Origin: Antedon mediterranea
Taxonomy: Eukaryota > Echinodermata > Crinoidea > Comatulida > Antedonidae
Direction of reading: 5' to 3'
NCBI RefSeq assembly: GCF_964355755.1
Contig: NC_092675.1
Location: 18,180,912 to 18,244,911, forward strand
DNA: 64,000 nucleotides
Every line of letters begins with the position of its first letter. Within the stretch, counting starts at the first letter, position 1. The translations under genes were made by a program, and so were the position numbers. Below, piece by piece: positions 50,693 to 64,000 of the stretch. The notes under the pieces are model-generated. The model was given only the letters and a program-made list of their open reading frames with translations, was not told where the DNA came from and searched no databases.

Positions 50693-51803
50693 GTTATAAA
50701 ATATTAATTTATTTGTACTAATTTTTAAAATTTTATAAATTATTACCTTCAAAGTCATAAGCAGAGAAGGAGAGCTAATATTTTCATACTGTTAAACTGT
50801 ATTTAAACTAAATCTAATTCACGTTTTGAGTATTAAATTAAACTTAAAAGTTAAGCTACAGTATAATAAAGTGAAATGTGCAATAATTACTTAATGTAAT
50901 ATACTGTACCACACATTCTCTATATTTCCAGTTTTCTTCCATTCTCTGAAAGTACAATATTGTGAACAACAAAAAGTTAGACCTATTGTATTTCTAGAAA
51001 ATATGAAAAGTTTAGTATTGTTTCCAATTCTCCAATTCTTTCAAATAAATATTAATATTAATAACCAAAAAAAATTTAAAATGTATAATGTAATTTATTA
51101 ATGAATAAACTTGTTTGAACATGATTTGCGGAAGAAACAATTTATGAAATTTCACACCCAAAAAATGCATAGCCACTGGAGAATTTAGACACAAATAATA
51201 TCTGTTCTTTTACAAACTAATTTTTCACTTCATTAGCATTAACTGATCGACAAGGTCCTTAGTGACTAAATTGAAAACTTTTGGAGTAGTAGTTATCATA
51301 CCAGAAATTCAGTCAGTCAAGTTAAATTATGCCTCTTACACCCTTTAGATACTAATTTCATGCTTGTAGGACTCGTCCTCTTGGGATTATAGCATGGTAT
51401 ACCTGTCTATTCCAATCATCATGGATGTGTGAAGGTAAATCTCTTGGTGATGCAATAAGAGATGATCTGTTAGTTTTTCTGAAACTTTAATTCCTAAGGC
51501 TAAACATGATACACAAACATTGCTTTGTACTGCTCTTGAAAATACTCATCCTGAATTTTAGTCATGATTTCTAGACAATGTTCACAAATTGAATATTGTA
51601 TTCCCCGGCGTAAACATCTATCAATCTAACCACGTCACCACACTTGAACTGTATGTTATTTAAATACAGAAAAATAGGTTGCACTAATAATGTGCTTTTT
51701 ACCAGCATATTGTTATCAGTTTTTACTATTTTTCTAATTGAATAATTGCTACTGTATAGGAATAGTTTCTATATAATTTTACTATTTGTATATAAAATAA
51801 CTA

Positions 51804-52642
51804 TTAGTTTTGTATCTGTATCGAATAAAAAATATTATAATACTTTTGTAGGCCTATTATATTGTCCCTGAGATGTAATTATAATTATGAAATAAATACA
51901 GACATTCCACGGTATCTACAAGACTATAATCTAAAAGTTAACCCGTCAAAAACCGAAGATTTTAAAATAAAAAGGAAAGGAAATGAAGACTGCGAAACTG
52001 CAAATTCCTTGGAAGTAAATTGGGAACCAGAGAGGATGTTAATAACAGAAAACGTCTCGCATTAGCAGCTTTCAGCAAGATAAATCACATACTCCAAAAT
52101 AGAAAAATAACAATAAACCTGAAAATGAGAGTCTTCAACGTATACATTACAAACATCTTTCTGTATAATTGTGAACTGTGGACAATGACAGCATCACTAA
52201 AAAGCGAAATCGATGTCTTTCAAAGAAAATTCCTAAAGAGAATAATAGGTATAAGGTGGCCGGAGAAAATAAAAAATGAAGATTTGTACAAAAGAACAGG
52301 AGAAAATGAGTGGAGTAAGAACGTAAAGAAAAGAAGGCTGACATGGTATGGTCACCTGCTCCGTTTAAATGAAAACACACCAGCTAAGATCGCACTCGGA
52401 GAGGCTCAGAGAAAGACCAAAAAACCAAAAGGAAGACCAAAAACAACATGGATGGCAAACATAAAAAAGGAAACAGAGCTTTTCACACGCGGACCTATAC
52501 ACATGCTTGCTCAAAAACGTACTGAGTGGCGAACACAAGTGAGACGCGCAATGTCTAACGACGATTAGCGTTTTAGGAGAGATTAGTTTTGTATCTATAT
52601 CGAATAAGAAATATTATAATACTTTTGTAGGCCTATTATATT
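51804..52642 (+). mobile_element. retroelement RT C-terminal fragment between 60-bp direct repeats
   Basis: A 60-bp sequence starting TTAGTTTTGTATCTGTATCG occurs at 51804-51863 and again, with a few differences, at 52583-52642. Between them lies the reverse-transcriptase fragment. The downstream copy follows the stop codon directly and looks like 3' UTR; the upstream copy may be a duplicated target, the tail of an older adjacent copy, or part of a segmental duplication. Confidence 0.7.
51862..52568 (+). pseudogene. non-LTR reverse transcriptase, C-terminal fragment
   Basis: One frame (51862-52065) includes YNLKVNPSKTE, the strand after the catalytic palm. It then shifts to a second frame open to 52568. 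That part carries thumb and C-terminal marks of endonuclease-reverse transcriptases: LKMRVFNVYITNIFLYNCEL, FQRKFLKRIIGIRWPEKI, RRLTWYGHLLRLNENTP and GRPKTTW. The catalytic palm and the endonuclease are absent. It is a different lineage from the LINE at 24.1-28.5 kb, and it is not expected to be active. Confidence 0.85.
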
Positions 52643-55600
52643 TTTATTATGTAATTATGTTAGGATGGGAAAGAGGTAGAGATGTTGGTGTAGAAACCAA
52701 TGCATTCAATGGCATTTGTTAAAACCTGTATATTTTCAAATTCTACTACATTTACTGCTACCCAATATTTTGTTAATGATATACCCGTTCTTTTATGTTT
52801 ACCCATAATTTGTGCTCTGATAGTTTTAAAAAATCTAAACAGAACATAAGATAATTTTGTATCATTGGCTGATTTTGATTATATTTAATTGTGTCAATAT
52901 ACCTTGAGAAGTATCAGAAGTATTTTAAGATAACATCTTTAAAGTAACAAAACCCAACAGGTTTTTCATTTACTAATCTATGGTGTTTCACATTGGAATT
53001 CATAGATTGCTCTGATTCTTGTATACTGCATGTCATACCCTGCTGCTGATAACTAGCCACAACTCAGCGTTCCAACCGTCATTGTCTACACTCTCATTAC
53101 CTATTGTTTGTCTTCCCATCCTGCTACTGTTTTCTCATACAATTTTGTGATTTCCTAAACTGATAAAATTTGAGTCAGTTTGATACATTGTTTTAAACAC
53201 TTTATGTCTCCACTGTTTTCCTTGTGTTTTTTAAAAGCTCTTTATCATGACGTCTGTTGGACCGGATAAACTCATTTGTGGGTAATAATTCTCCAATCGC
53301 CACCAATTTTAAGTTGCAATGGAATCTTTAGTATAAATAAACTATAAACAATTTTTCCAAGAATCCGTTCTTTGAACTTTTGGTAAACATGTTTTATAAG
53401 GTTCTAAGTAACTATTTTAGAGAAAACTTTCTGTAGCCCCAATGGAAATTTTTAAAACTCATTAAATTCTTGGCTCGAAAGAGGTCTTTAATTAGAGGTA
53501 TAGTAATACTTATTTATAGAACCTTTACACTGTTTTCTTGTTTTAATTTAAGTATAGGAATTACGTCTGTATTGACCTTTTAATAAGTTTGTGAAAGCAA
53601 TCTTGTTTTCAGATTCCATCAACAGTTCTTAACCAAATTAGATGGTAAACTGCTAAGTAAATTCCAAGACTGATCAAAAGCTTCACATTAAACCATGTTT
53701 TGATCTTTATCAGTGTTCTTGTATATGCTATGATAATTTATGGTTTACGTGGGTGGTAAAATGTTCTTTATGGTTTATAGGTTATGTAGTTATATTTGTT
53801 GTATAATAAAGTTTACTATCAAAGCTGTTGAGGAAACAATGATTTTTTTTGCAAATGGGTTTATAGTTTTTGATGGCAGATATTCCCAGTTTAAAACATA
53901 ATATCTATCTTTTTAATAGTTTATGTCCTCTGTGGAAAAATACCAAAATGTCAAACATTGCAACACATATTATTGAAATGGAACCATAAATTATTGTTCA
54001 TCTAAACAACCTTAAAGAGCGGAGGCAAATTATTGAGTGATAACTTAATATTATAACATGATTTAATGAAAGATACATTCCTTACAGTTATAAAATTGAT
54101 TGAATTGAATGTGAGAGTAGTACAGTATTTATTAACAGTGACTTTTTATTTCTGCTAATTGGTGTGAAGAGTGATTTAAAAAGTAAAATACCTGATTTAT
54201 AACATGTATTGATGCAATCTGAAAATTTGGAGTAGTGTTTTAATACACATAGAAGATCTATAGTTTAGGTGGTTTTCTAAATGTTGGTCCTGTCTGATAT
54301 ATGCCCACCGCCATAACATTTGAACTATTTTGTTTTATCTCTTTTAGTTTATTTTGAAATGGAACAATAATTTCAATTAATTCAAACGATTTACTTTCTT
54401 TCTTTTATAAAAGTTAACTGATGAAAAATGCTTACCGAAATTTGAAGGGAAAAGGTAATGCTGGAAAAGATTATAAGAAAAGACATAGTGATATTTAAAA
54501 CTTACTGTATAAATATAATGATTAGGTAAGAATTGCTTAACTATTGAAAATCCACAGGAAAATCCAGACTTTAAGTACTTGAAATTTTAGACCACATGGT
54601 ATAAATATTTTTGTCGAGCTTTAATGAAATGTATTGGTAATCTTAACTTATTTTAAAACATTATAGATTTTTAATTTTACTTTATTTGGGATGTTGGTCA
54701 GTCAGTATTATTAGTATCAATATTAAGTAGGCCATTGTTTTTAAACTTTTCCACACTTGATATACTGTGTATTAAATAAATTACACAAACCAACAGTGTT
54801 GTTGGTAGTTTATGAGGGGTACTTTACTTGGATACTAATAAGAACTTGTACTGTATATTAGTTAACATTAATTAACCAGTTAATGTAGTGTTCACTATGG
54901 AAAGCATCAAACTTAGTGCTTCATTGTCCATTATAGTGAAGTTCTTTCTTATGATTCATGTGAACTTACGTACTGTAGACCTCACCTACAACTGATTAAA
55001 TGGATTTGTTAAATCCATAAAAGAAAACATCATTAAACTTCAATTTGTTTTGATGTAAAAACATGTTTCTTTATGTACTGTATGTCATAATTTCATCAGT
55101 TTCATTGTGTTGTGGAAATTATAAAGAAAAGTAATCCATTTGCTTCAAATACAGTAAAAATTAGGTTGATTGAAACCTTTAAAAATGTAACTACAGTACT
55201 CACAAGAATATAATAAGTATTAAAAGGATAGTTCTTGATCATAAGTGTTATTTTAACCCATGTTTCAACATGTACGTCATATCTTAGCTTCAAGGGTATC
55301 ACACACACTGCATAAAATCCTTTGGGAAAGGGGGTAGAACTGGAATATATCCTATCAAATACTTCCATCTGGGACACTAATTCTATAAGCTCCCTATTGA
55401 TGAAGGGGAGATGCAGATTTGCCTTTCCAAGGGGAACAGATTGGGCATTTCACAAATGTTATATCTACATATTGTTGGAAATGAGTAAGATAAACCTTTT
55501 TTCTGATTCAAAGACTTGATACAAGACCCTGATTTTTATAACACGATAATTAATGATTACAACGACAGACCTTTTGTATAAATCACACATTTCCTGCCAA

Positions 55601-57540
55601 TTGATCAATCATAAACGTAATTATATGATGCACTTTTGATATTATGTCACACATTACTATATAGAATATTCGTACAAGGATTTTTAGAATAATTTTATCT
55701 AGATTATACTACTGTATAAACCTGGACTGTATATGCAAATTTTTAACAATTTGAATTTACGCACCTGTATGTTAATTACCCCAGTCATTTTTGGATTTAA
55801 AAAAATATGTGGAAAATTGATAAGAAAAAAACAAACATACGATACAGAATGATGTTGAGTAAGTTGATGCAAGTAAGTTTATGCTTAATTGAAATTATGC
55901 CTGGTTGAAATTTTAAGTAGTATACCCTGCATTTACAACACTTGAACTATAGGTACAGTTAGTATATATCATGTATAGACATTTAAAACAGTAAATCCTA
56001 AATTAAACTTGATTCTATATTTTGCATAAATATATATGAAAAATAGAACAGCTGAAAGCCTCTGGTATATATGTATGGTATGTTTAATATCAGAACATGT
56101 TATTTAAATGACAATGAGTCAGTCTTAATTCTTGTTGAATATTTTTAATTTAGACACTGAACTTTGCTATTAGCATAAAGATACACCTGTCTAGTTTGTC
56201 ATAATTGATAGAATTTGTAATGCATACTTTTTTTAAAGCAACATTTCAGTTTTTTAGTATGCAAATGAAGCTAATGAATAATTGAATGTATATAATTTAG
56301 TGTCCAGTCTTTGGTATAAGTTATTGCCTAAAATGAAGTTTGCATTGGATTAGATTATAAAATATTACCTGAAAGAAAAATTGAGTCATGGAAAATAAAA
56401 AATAAAAATACAGTATCTTTTTGAATACAAATGATGTAGTAGTTTTAGCATACTGGTCACTTACAATATCTTTTTTTTTAACATGTGGAAATTTGTCTTT
56501 CATCACCAAGCCTAAAAAAAATATATTTGTATTGATTGCAAACACATAAGACAGTTACTGTTGCGAAATCCACCCATTGTAAATGCCAGCACCAGGTACT
56601 AAATGAAGTACAGTAATATAGGCATCAAAAAGTTATAGTTCAACAACTCCTAAACTATACTACACAATTAGATTTATTATATTCTGCAACTTTGGTGCAT
56701 TTGTTTGCCAATAAATGTTAGAAGTTAAAAGGTAGGCTTACAGTAGTATCCTTCAACACGAACTATTTACATGTCATTAACAACATTTCATGATGTCTTA
56801 GACGATCAAGAACATAAACATTATTTCTCCGTGTCTCCAATAAATTTTATTCGTATGACTTTTAGTTCACTTTGTCGTTTTATAACAACAAAGAAATAAA
56901 ACTTTTTGCTAGTTGCATTGCAAATTTGTTTATTAAAGTTTGGACAAGCCGGAATTCTACTGTAAATCACTCAACTGTCTTACTAGGCCCTAGATGGCCC
57001 CAGCCCCTAAGCATATTGTATAGCCCTCCCCCCATTTTTATTGTGTGTATCTACCCCATAGAGTGATTTTGTTTTTCGTTTCATGTTGGGAATATTATCA
57101 CTATTAAAAATGGAATCCTGAATATAAAGACATTTCTGTGTGTTTCAGTATATGTTTTTTCTATCATACATTTGCTCATTAATTGTATTGATTGATGTTA
57201 CTATTTGTTGCAGTATGAGCCACATAGGCTGTCTGTGTATTTTAAAACTAGTAGTTAGTTGTACATTAAATTTAATGTACCACCAACACACTCAAGATGT
57301 ATAGCTATCAACTTACTTCAACCATTAGAAACAATATACAACTCTTACTTTCTGATCTTTTTTTATCTCTCTAAGCATAGGAATAACAAACAGAATGTAG
57401 GCCTATACATCTTATAAATTGCCACCCATTTGCTTTAAACCCACAAATTGGTAAAACCATAAGATTCATTATTTCATTATTGACATTAGTGGTTTTACTG
57501 TGGTTTTTGGTGCATAACCTTTATAGTTGTACTTTTTATA
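52643..57540. other. AT-rich stretch, nothing recognised
   Basis: About 4.9 kb with frequent TACTGTA/TACAGTA words, but no exon, RNA gene or repeat that can be supported. Confidence 0.4.
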
Positions 57541-57612
57541 TGTATTTTGGAAAATAAATTTCCATCATATTTTATGATGGACCAATAAATATACTATCTT
57601 ATCTTATCTTTC
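57540..57612 (+). mobile_element. possible retroelement 3' tail with (TATCT)n
   Basis: A self-complementary CCATCATATTTTATGATGG is followed by ACCAATAAATATACTATCTT and a short (TATCT)n run. Many non-LTR elements end in a hairpin plus a pentanucleotide tail. No coding part is attached. Confidence 0.4.
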
Positions 57613-58088
57613 AAATACTAATGAAATCAACAGAACAATGTTAAAAGGTATAAATAACAATAACATAGACATCAGATTATTGAAAGAGACTTAATAGTAA
57701 AAATAAATTTCAACGAGAGTAAATATTAATTATAATTACCAAATATAAAAAAAGAAGAAAAAATCATAAATGTGAGTATCATCAATCATTTCAGTATTTC
57801 ATGTGATAGACATGACATTTTATGACTGATGAGATTTTAACGGGCACTACAATAAAAGATTTGTAAATAATTATTCTTGTCTGACATTTGAAAGATCTGA
57901 CATGATTTAATGCTATCATAGTTGACAAATGCTCTGACAAGCCCCATCCACCCATCTGACATGGGACATGTAAATGGAACAAACAGTTGGATTAGCTGAG
58001 AAGAATATAACAATCACCTGCATCAAAGGATTGAACACTGTCAATACCAGTTGGAGACAATAAATAGTGCACTCAACCAACCTACCAC

Positions 58089-58209
58089 CTGCTATGATCA
58101 AATCAAATATAAAGCGCAACATGAGTTCTGAGAGTGGAGGCTTCTTGGCCACTTCCGTGAACCGTTTCTGCACTGTAATTAAGTTCTTGTTGATACCTAG
58201 CATCATTAT
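58089..58209 (-). CDS. isolated candidate exon, unidentified protein
   Basis: On the minus strand, a 121-nt segment lies between an acceptor (CTCCACTGTAAG|A) and a donor (CAG|GTGGTA). It encodes 40 residues plus one base with balanced codons in an AT-rich background. It includes KNLITVQKRFTEVAKKPPLS and ELMLRFIFDLIIAG, an amphipathic helical pair such as occurs in armadillo/HEAT-like proteins. I do not recognise the family. No neighbouring exon was secured, so it may belong to a gene lying mostly outside the window or nested in the presumed collagen intron. Confidence 0.45.
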
Positions 58210-61200
58210 CTTACAGTGGAGTAGCAAGTCGACCTAGAGATTTTATCCTTTTTACTATCAACTGCATTCTAACTTTATTTCAAAAGTTTTCTAATAATTA
58301 CAGTATAAGATTAATGAAACTATTATGGAATTTATAGATATTATTTATTAGGGTACTATTTTTTTTATAGCTACAGTACTTAATGTTAGGCAAGTTCAAT
58401 AACATTTTCTGATAACCAATATAGTAAATGATATTAAAAAAATAACATGAGTATATAACTTGCTTTTTATTATAGTATAGAAAACAATACACTTTTTATT
58501 TTATCATATATTAGGATAGACAATTATTAAGATATATATTAGCTTTCTTAAAAGGAACTCATGCCACCCATTACACATGCTCTTAGAGATTTACTGTATA
58601 TCACAACAAAATTGGAAGTAATTGGAATAAATAAGGCAAAGCTGTGTCAGCTGTCCATAGTTGCAGATGAAAACGTAAGATACATGCGTGTGTCCTAAGA
58701 ACTTGTGCTAAATCCTGCCTTAGGGTCTTCACAGTTTATTGGGCACATTAACTTAACATTTTCAAGTGGTTCTTATATTGTTTTATGTTACTTGATATTA
58801 TTCAATCTCTATATCTCTCGTTGTTTGCCTCAATTATGAAGTTAAACTGCTATTCTATTGCAAGGTATTGATAAGAATTTCTTTTTGATGAATCTAATAT
58901 ATGAATTTAATGTAATTGCATTGTTTCATATATTTAATATTTTACAATAAATATTAAAAAATGCCAATATAATGATATGTTTTGTCATTAAAAACTATGA
59001 AATCATTCATACAAAGTATGGCCACCTCATGTTTGACCAGTAAACCATTTGTTTGCCATAACCTTTTGACCTTTACTAGTGGGGTTGTATATTCAATGCT
59101 ATGTGGATAGCCACAGGGTCATGTGTTTGACAGTCTGTGACATCATAGATGTCATTCTTCCTATATGAACAATTCATTTCTACAATGTGCAGTACCATCA
59201 GCATTAGACCCATATTCTGAACAAATACTTATCATTCACATTGTAAATTAGACTACTACAAATTGGTAAATTTAATAATTTATTTAAACTACACCTTTCA
59301 TCACTGATCAGTAACAACAAATGGATACAAAATCAATTCAGTGAAGCTAGGATATTTTTTCTTGTCAGGATCTCTCACTTACTGTTTTTTAGGTTGTACC
59401 CTGTACTGTATAACCCTGAATGCCGTCAAAAACAATTATCTATTTTCCTCCGTTGGGAAAGGAAACATAAATAAATCATACATTTAGAACACCTTGATTT
59501 AGTGATAAAAGCATTACAAAAAATTAAAGTTAATTATTATAGGATAATTATTTATGAAAAGTGTTGAGGTGATGTGCTATAGAAAAACTGCATAGATATG
59601 ACAGAGATGAGAAGGCATGAATGGTATTTAACAGTCTAGGCAGATCAATTCCCTAGTTGAATTCAGAATGTTACAAATAGCTTTAGGATGAAAGAAAACA
59701 TAAAAAGATTGTGACCATCTGCATGTTTCAGGTGTCGGCCTCTTCACACCTTAACCTAAAGTTAATGAAGTTCTGCTTTGCTAAACACCTTTGTGTACCT
59801 GTTAAATGTTGTGATGGTTCAGGGAGGCTGTCTATCTCTAGACCCTGTGTGGTTTGACAAGAGATGAGGTTCATGGCTGTTGATTTACTTGGTTAATAAA
59901 AGATGTCACAGATTAACAGTTGTCTTTTTTCCTATCCACAATTCTGGTTGTAGATATTGAGATCAGAACAAAATGTAAAAAAAAATAAGGATTTAAAAGA
60001 TGATTACTAATCTGAAAATAGATGAATTGCCTTAATGATTTTCAGTGACCTTAAATGCCAGTTGTGATATTTTAAAGAATTACCTCTCAGTTATATAACG
60101 ATCAGATATTGATATTTTGAACTATTAATATTATCTTGAAATCAGTGTTAGGAAAAGTACTTTTAAAAATAATCAATATTTTACCCTGGTGTCAAAACCT
60201 CATTATAGGTCAATGTTTTTCTGTGATTTTGATCAGTAATTATGATATTACTGAGCTCCAATGGTGTGACTACCTCCATAATTACACCCTAGACACAGTG
60301 TTGTCCAATAGATTTCCATTGACCCTCCATCCATTCCATCTACTGATGCCTGTGGCAAGGTTATAGGCCTATGTTGTGACTTATGAACTTTTCAAGACAG
60401 ATTGAAACTTTTCAACCTGCCAATATCTACTGACCTTCGACCATGTCACCACTATTAAATGACTGGTTTTATTTGGGTTATCTAATGTGCTTAGTGGTAT
60501 ATAGTATGCATAGCCGTTGTACATATTTCAATGCTTTAATTAAGTGCCATTTGTTAAAATTCTAAAAATACATTAGAAAGTTGCTATGAATTGAAAGTCA
60601 TTTATGTAACGGCACTAAAGTGACAGAAGGCAAATTCCACAACTTCCTATTTTGGATCCAAGTTCGGTTTTTGCCAGACCAAGGGTTACAAATAGTTATC
60701 TAGTTTTTCTGTATTAGTGAATCATGAAACAACATTGTTGAATAGTAGACTGTAGTACATAGATCTAATATACAGTGTACCTCCGTTTTAAGAATAGCCT
60801 GTGTAAAAAAAATTAACTTTCACCTCTCAAAATAATGCATGAATGCCAAGCTCATGATAAATATTTAAGATTATATAATTATTAAATTATGAACAAAAAT
60901 TAATTGTTTTTTAATTAGAAATAATGATTGAAAGATAGAGACATATTTCATAGTAAGTTCACCTGTCTTGGTTTGTCAATACAGCTTGCTATAATTGAGT
61001 GTTATACCCTGGGTCTTGATACCTTGAATATTAGGGTGAACAACCTGGTACTATAGAAGCACAAAATTATACTACGTTCAAAAATACAAACATAATATTT
61101 TTTTGCTCAATTTGATGCTGCCATTCTTCCCACTGCTCGAATCAATGTGTCATCATTGTTTAGCCACAGCAACAAATAGTTCTTGTAGTATGTACCATGA

Positions 61201-61390
61201 AAAAAATTGTAATATATAATATTTTGCATGATAATTTTTAGTATTGCTAAATTGCACAAATCCGTTATATCATATTATTAGAACGATTTATTTTGGTAAT
61301 GATAAAATAAAAGACTAAGAGGACAATTCCTAATTTAGCACTCTGAAGTTGTTTGTTATCGTTATCAGTTACAGTGTATACTGTAGTTTG
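58210..61390. other. AT-rich stretch, nothing recognised
   Basis: No exon, RNA gene or transposon could be supported. Confidence 0.4.
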
Positions 61391-61393
61391 CAT

Positions 61394-61550
61394 AAAAGAC
61401 AGAGATACACTAATTGTTGTGGGTATAAGACAGAGATACACTAATTGTTGTGGGTATAAGACAGAGATACACTAATTGTTGTGGGTATAAGACAGAGATA
61501 CACTAATTGTTGTGGGTATAAGACAGAGATACACTAATTGTTGTGGGTAT
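61394..61550 (+). repeat. five-copy 31-bp minisatellite
   Basis: Units start AAGACAGAGATACACTAATT at 61396, 61427, 61458, 61489 and 61520, with no difference visible between them. Confidence 0.93.
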
Positions 61551-64000
61551 GTTTATGACTTTCATTCATTTGTTTTGGTTTCTGATTATTTTTGTGTTTA
61601 AATAATTGTTTTGTGAACAGACAATCAATATTTTTGGTAGAAGCATTTCCTATAAAAGTACAAATATCTTTTGCAATTTTTAAAATTGGTCCTTTATCTT
61701 CTGGATCTCATTTAAAGACACTAGACCTACATTTTATTACCTAATTTAAGGTCACACACTAAATTTTATGTAAAAATAAATACTATATGGAGCTATTGCG
61801 ATATTTTAAATGGTTAAAAATGTAAAAAAAAAAATTGATTCTAATAATTTTAGTGGCCCGCTATAAATCCCAACATGCATCGCGCGCGGATTGATATTGT
61901 CATATGGTGATGTGATGCACCCACTTCGGCCAATCACGGGAAAGAGTAAACAAAAAAAAGAAACGTAACCAGGTCTTCTTTGCCTATGAACCTTTTTGAC
62001 ATCAATTATTGAGAAAAAAAGGAGTAGTGAATAGAAAGGTGTAGATTTTTATTTGGCTCATCACATTCCATAGGTGTACAGTTGATTATCCCACCAAGAC
62101 CTGATGAGCTTCTGCAAGTTACACAGTGTATGATGTAGCAATATGACCTAAAATTAGAACATAACCAGCGGGAAAGACTTCCCATCAATATCTTGTAGAC
62201 ACGCAAATTGAAATCCAAAGAAACATCAACTTTTTTTTAACCATCAGGAAACTACATATTAAAACTATATTCAATTTATATTTAAAATTAAATTTGTTAT
62301 TTTATTTACATATATTAAGTTTATCATATTTTATAATACTTTACATACTTTTTTTTCTAGCATACCCTTCTATCCCTACAAAAAAATGCATCTCCCATAC
62401 CTTTTGAGTAACAAAATGAAATTAACCAAAGGCTATTTTTTTAAGGTATTCTTGAAGGAAGGAGGGATGGGTTATAATAAGGATATTATTTTATCAATAT
62501 GTATTTTTTCAATCTATCTTTGTTATATACAGTATTTATGGTCTTCCATATCAATTTGATGTACTACATTTAAATTAACAAATAACAAACATGTGACCAG
62601 TCCATATTAATTTAAATCACTTTGTGATTATGATTTCTAATTTGAGATATGCTTTTTGTGGTTAGACAATTTATAAATAGTTAGACTTCAAACAAACACG
62701 CTCAGCTTTCAACATCGATTTGTCTCATTATTGTGTATCCTTGGATACCTATACTTTCTTGCTGGGACCATTCTGTATTGGAAAAAACAATGTCAAAAAT
62801 ATATTTATACAATTATTGTAATATGATTTTAATGATGGACAACATTTGTTAGCAAAAATGTGTACACATTACACGGATACAATGTCATTTCTCACATTCT
62901 GATCAAATAAAATATTGTGATTCTATTTTATCCGTCGTGTTGTGGACTATTTCAAGGAAAATGAACGTTTTACTTTCAGAAAACTCACTAGAATGTTGTT
63001 AAATTTTATATTTAAAATTAGTTATTCAAAAAACATTTAGCCTATGTACATATAGCCTGTAATAATTTTTAGGTGATACATTGCAGATATTTAGAGGGGT
63101 CAAAATTAATAAATTAATTGAACCACTAGTGAATTAGAAAGAACTGATATCAAGCCAAGGTGTAATATATAACCTTTCAACACCTTTCAAGAATCTGTTT
63201 TATAAAGCAACTTTAGCTATAAATAATTATATATACAATATTGTAACTAATAACATATATTTAGTGATTACATACAGTTAATAGGTCAGTAGGTGTTTAG
63301 TTATGATGAATGATACCATGACATTCATTAAAGATTTGAGTATGATGTGATTGGACAGAAGAACTATAGGTCTTATGTTATGATAGTGAAAATGTGCATC
63401 TTGAATTAGAACATGTCCTTGTATGCCCTGCTTTTTGGTTGTCATCCTTAACAACATATCTCCCCTGGTGCGTTTTGCTTAAACAATTGTATGTTGGCCT
63501 AAATTGATGTTAATTTGGTCTATATATGAGGTTACTGATGCGTTACAAAGTCATCTTCTTTCAAATACTGATACATTTGAAAAAAGCCTTGTTGCAAAAT
63601 CTTCAGAGTAAATATTTGTCCACCTGTCTACATCAGGTGTAAGTGGCCACCTTCATGCAAACTACACCCTGTATACAGCATGTCCAAAACTCAGCAATTG
63701 CCTTCAGATAAGATCATTAATAGATCAATTTCAATGCAAATTGGTTTGTATTGGTTAATGGAAGTGGTATTTCTTGATGTAGTGCGGAATTAAAGGTTAT
63801 AGTTTCTTAGAAAAACATACCAAGAGTCGGTATAGCAGCACGAGGTTGGGTGTTGTGCACACGCTGGTTCAGGTGTTACATGTACTACAGTAACTATATA
63901 GTTGTTGTAGATATGTTTTTATTTAATTGCATTGTTATTTTTACATAAATATTTAATATAACAAATGAATTCAGATATGTATATCCAGATGTAGTTTCCC
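61551..64000. other. AT-rich stretch to window end
   Basis: No gene is supported. A GC-richer patch at 61855-61960 (CATCGCGCGCGG; GGCCAATCACGG, a CCAAT-like box) could be regulatory. A weak exon-like stretch on the minus strand near 62040-62133 is discussed among the findings. Confidence 0.4.

Noticed and set aside
48588-55795. Shared 18-mer ATTACCCCAGTCATTTTT at 48588 and 55778
   Set aside because: The match does not extend on either side, so it is not enough to define a repeat.

Overview
The window is nuclear DNA from an animal. Genes are split by GT-AG introns, the background is very AT-rich, and intergenic and intronic DNA is full of small transposons, SINE fragments and minisatellites. 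A BEACH/WD40/FYVE protein, a cohesin-release factor, a cytochrome P450 and a transmembrane collagen, together with the repeat types, suggest a marine invertebrate deuterostome, perhaps an echinoderm. That placement is inference; nothing here fixes the species.

Layout. 1-3043 (+): the last seven exons of a WDFY3/ALFY homologue, whose 5' part lies outside the window. 3044-7125: its 3' flank, with a tandem duplication and a LINE-tail-like remnant. 7126-22650 (+): a complete WAPL gene, with one untranslated leader exon and 15 coding exons (1040 aa). Its introns carry a 930-bp TIR transposon, three copies of a palindromic MITE, a tRNA-Val-derived sequence and three large minisatellites; the 3' flank/UTR carries a fourth. 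22900-29200: a mobile-element cluster, with a tRNA-derived SINE, three copies of a fold-back MITE and a dead CR1/L2-like LINE on the minus strand. 29651-32039 (+): a five-exon cytochrome P450 with an aberrant I-helix. 35941-36740 (+): the first two exons of a membrane-anchored collagen (XIII/XXIII/XXV type). 36741-64000: about 27 kb with no convincing collagen exon, probably a very long intron plus other sequence. It holds a Harbinger-like MITE, a hAT-like MITE, two more palindromic MITEs, a 31-bp-arm hairpin, a reverse-transcriptase fragment between direct repeats, a SINE, a 31-bp minisatellite and one isolated candidate exon on the minus strand.

The genes do not form a pathway: WDFY3 acts in selective autophagy, WAPL in cohesin unloading, the P450 in oxidation of a small substrate, and the collagen at the cell surface. 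The most unusual structure is a 15-copy minisatellite in WAPL whose repeat unit is a coding exon end plus its 5' splice site. Next are a ten-copy, apparently perfect 70-bp array in which every unit holds a full CRE (TGACGTCA), the P450 whose oxygen-activating motif is replaced, and strong over-representation of the octamer TAGGCCTA.
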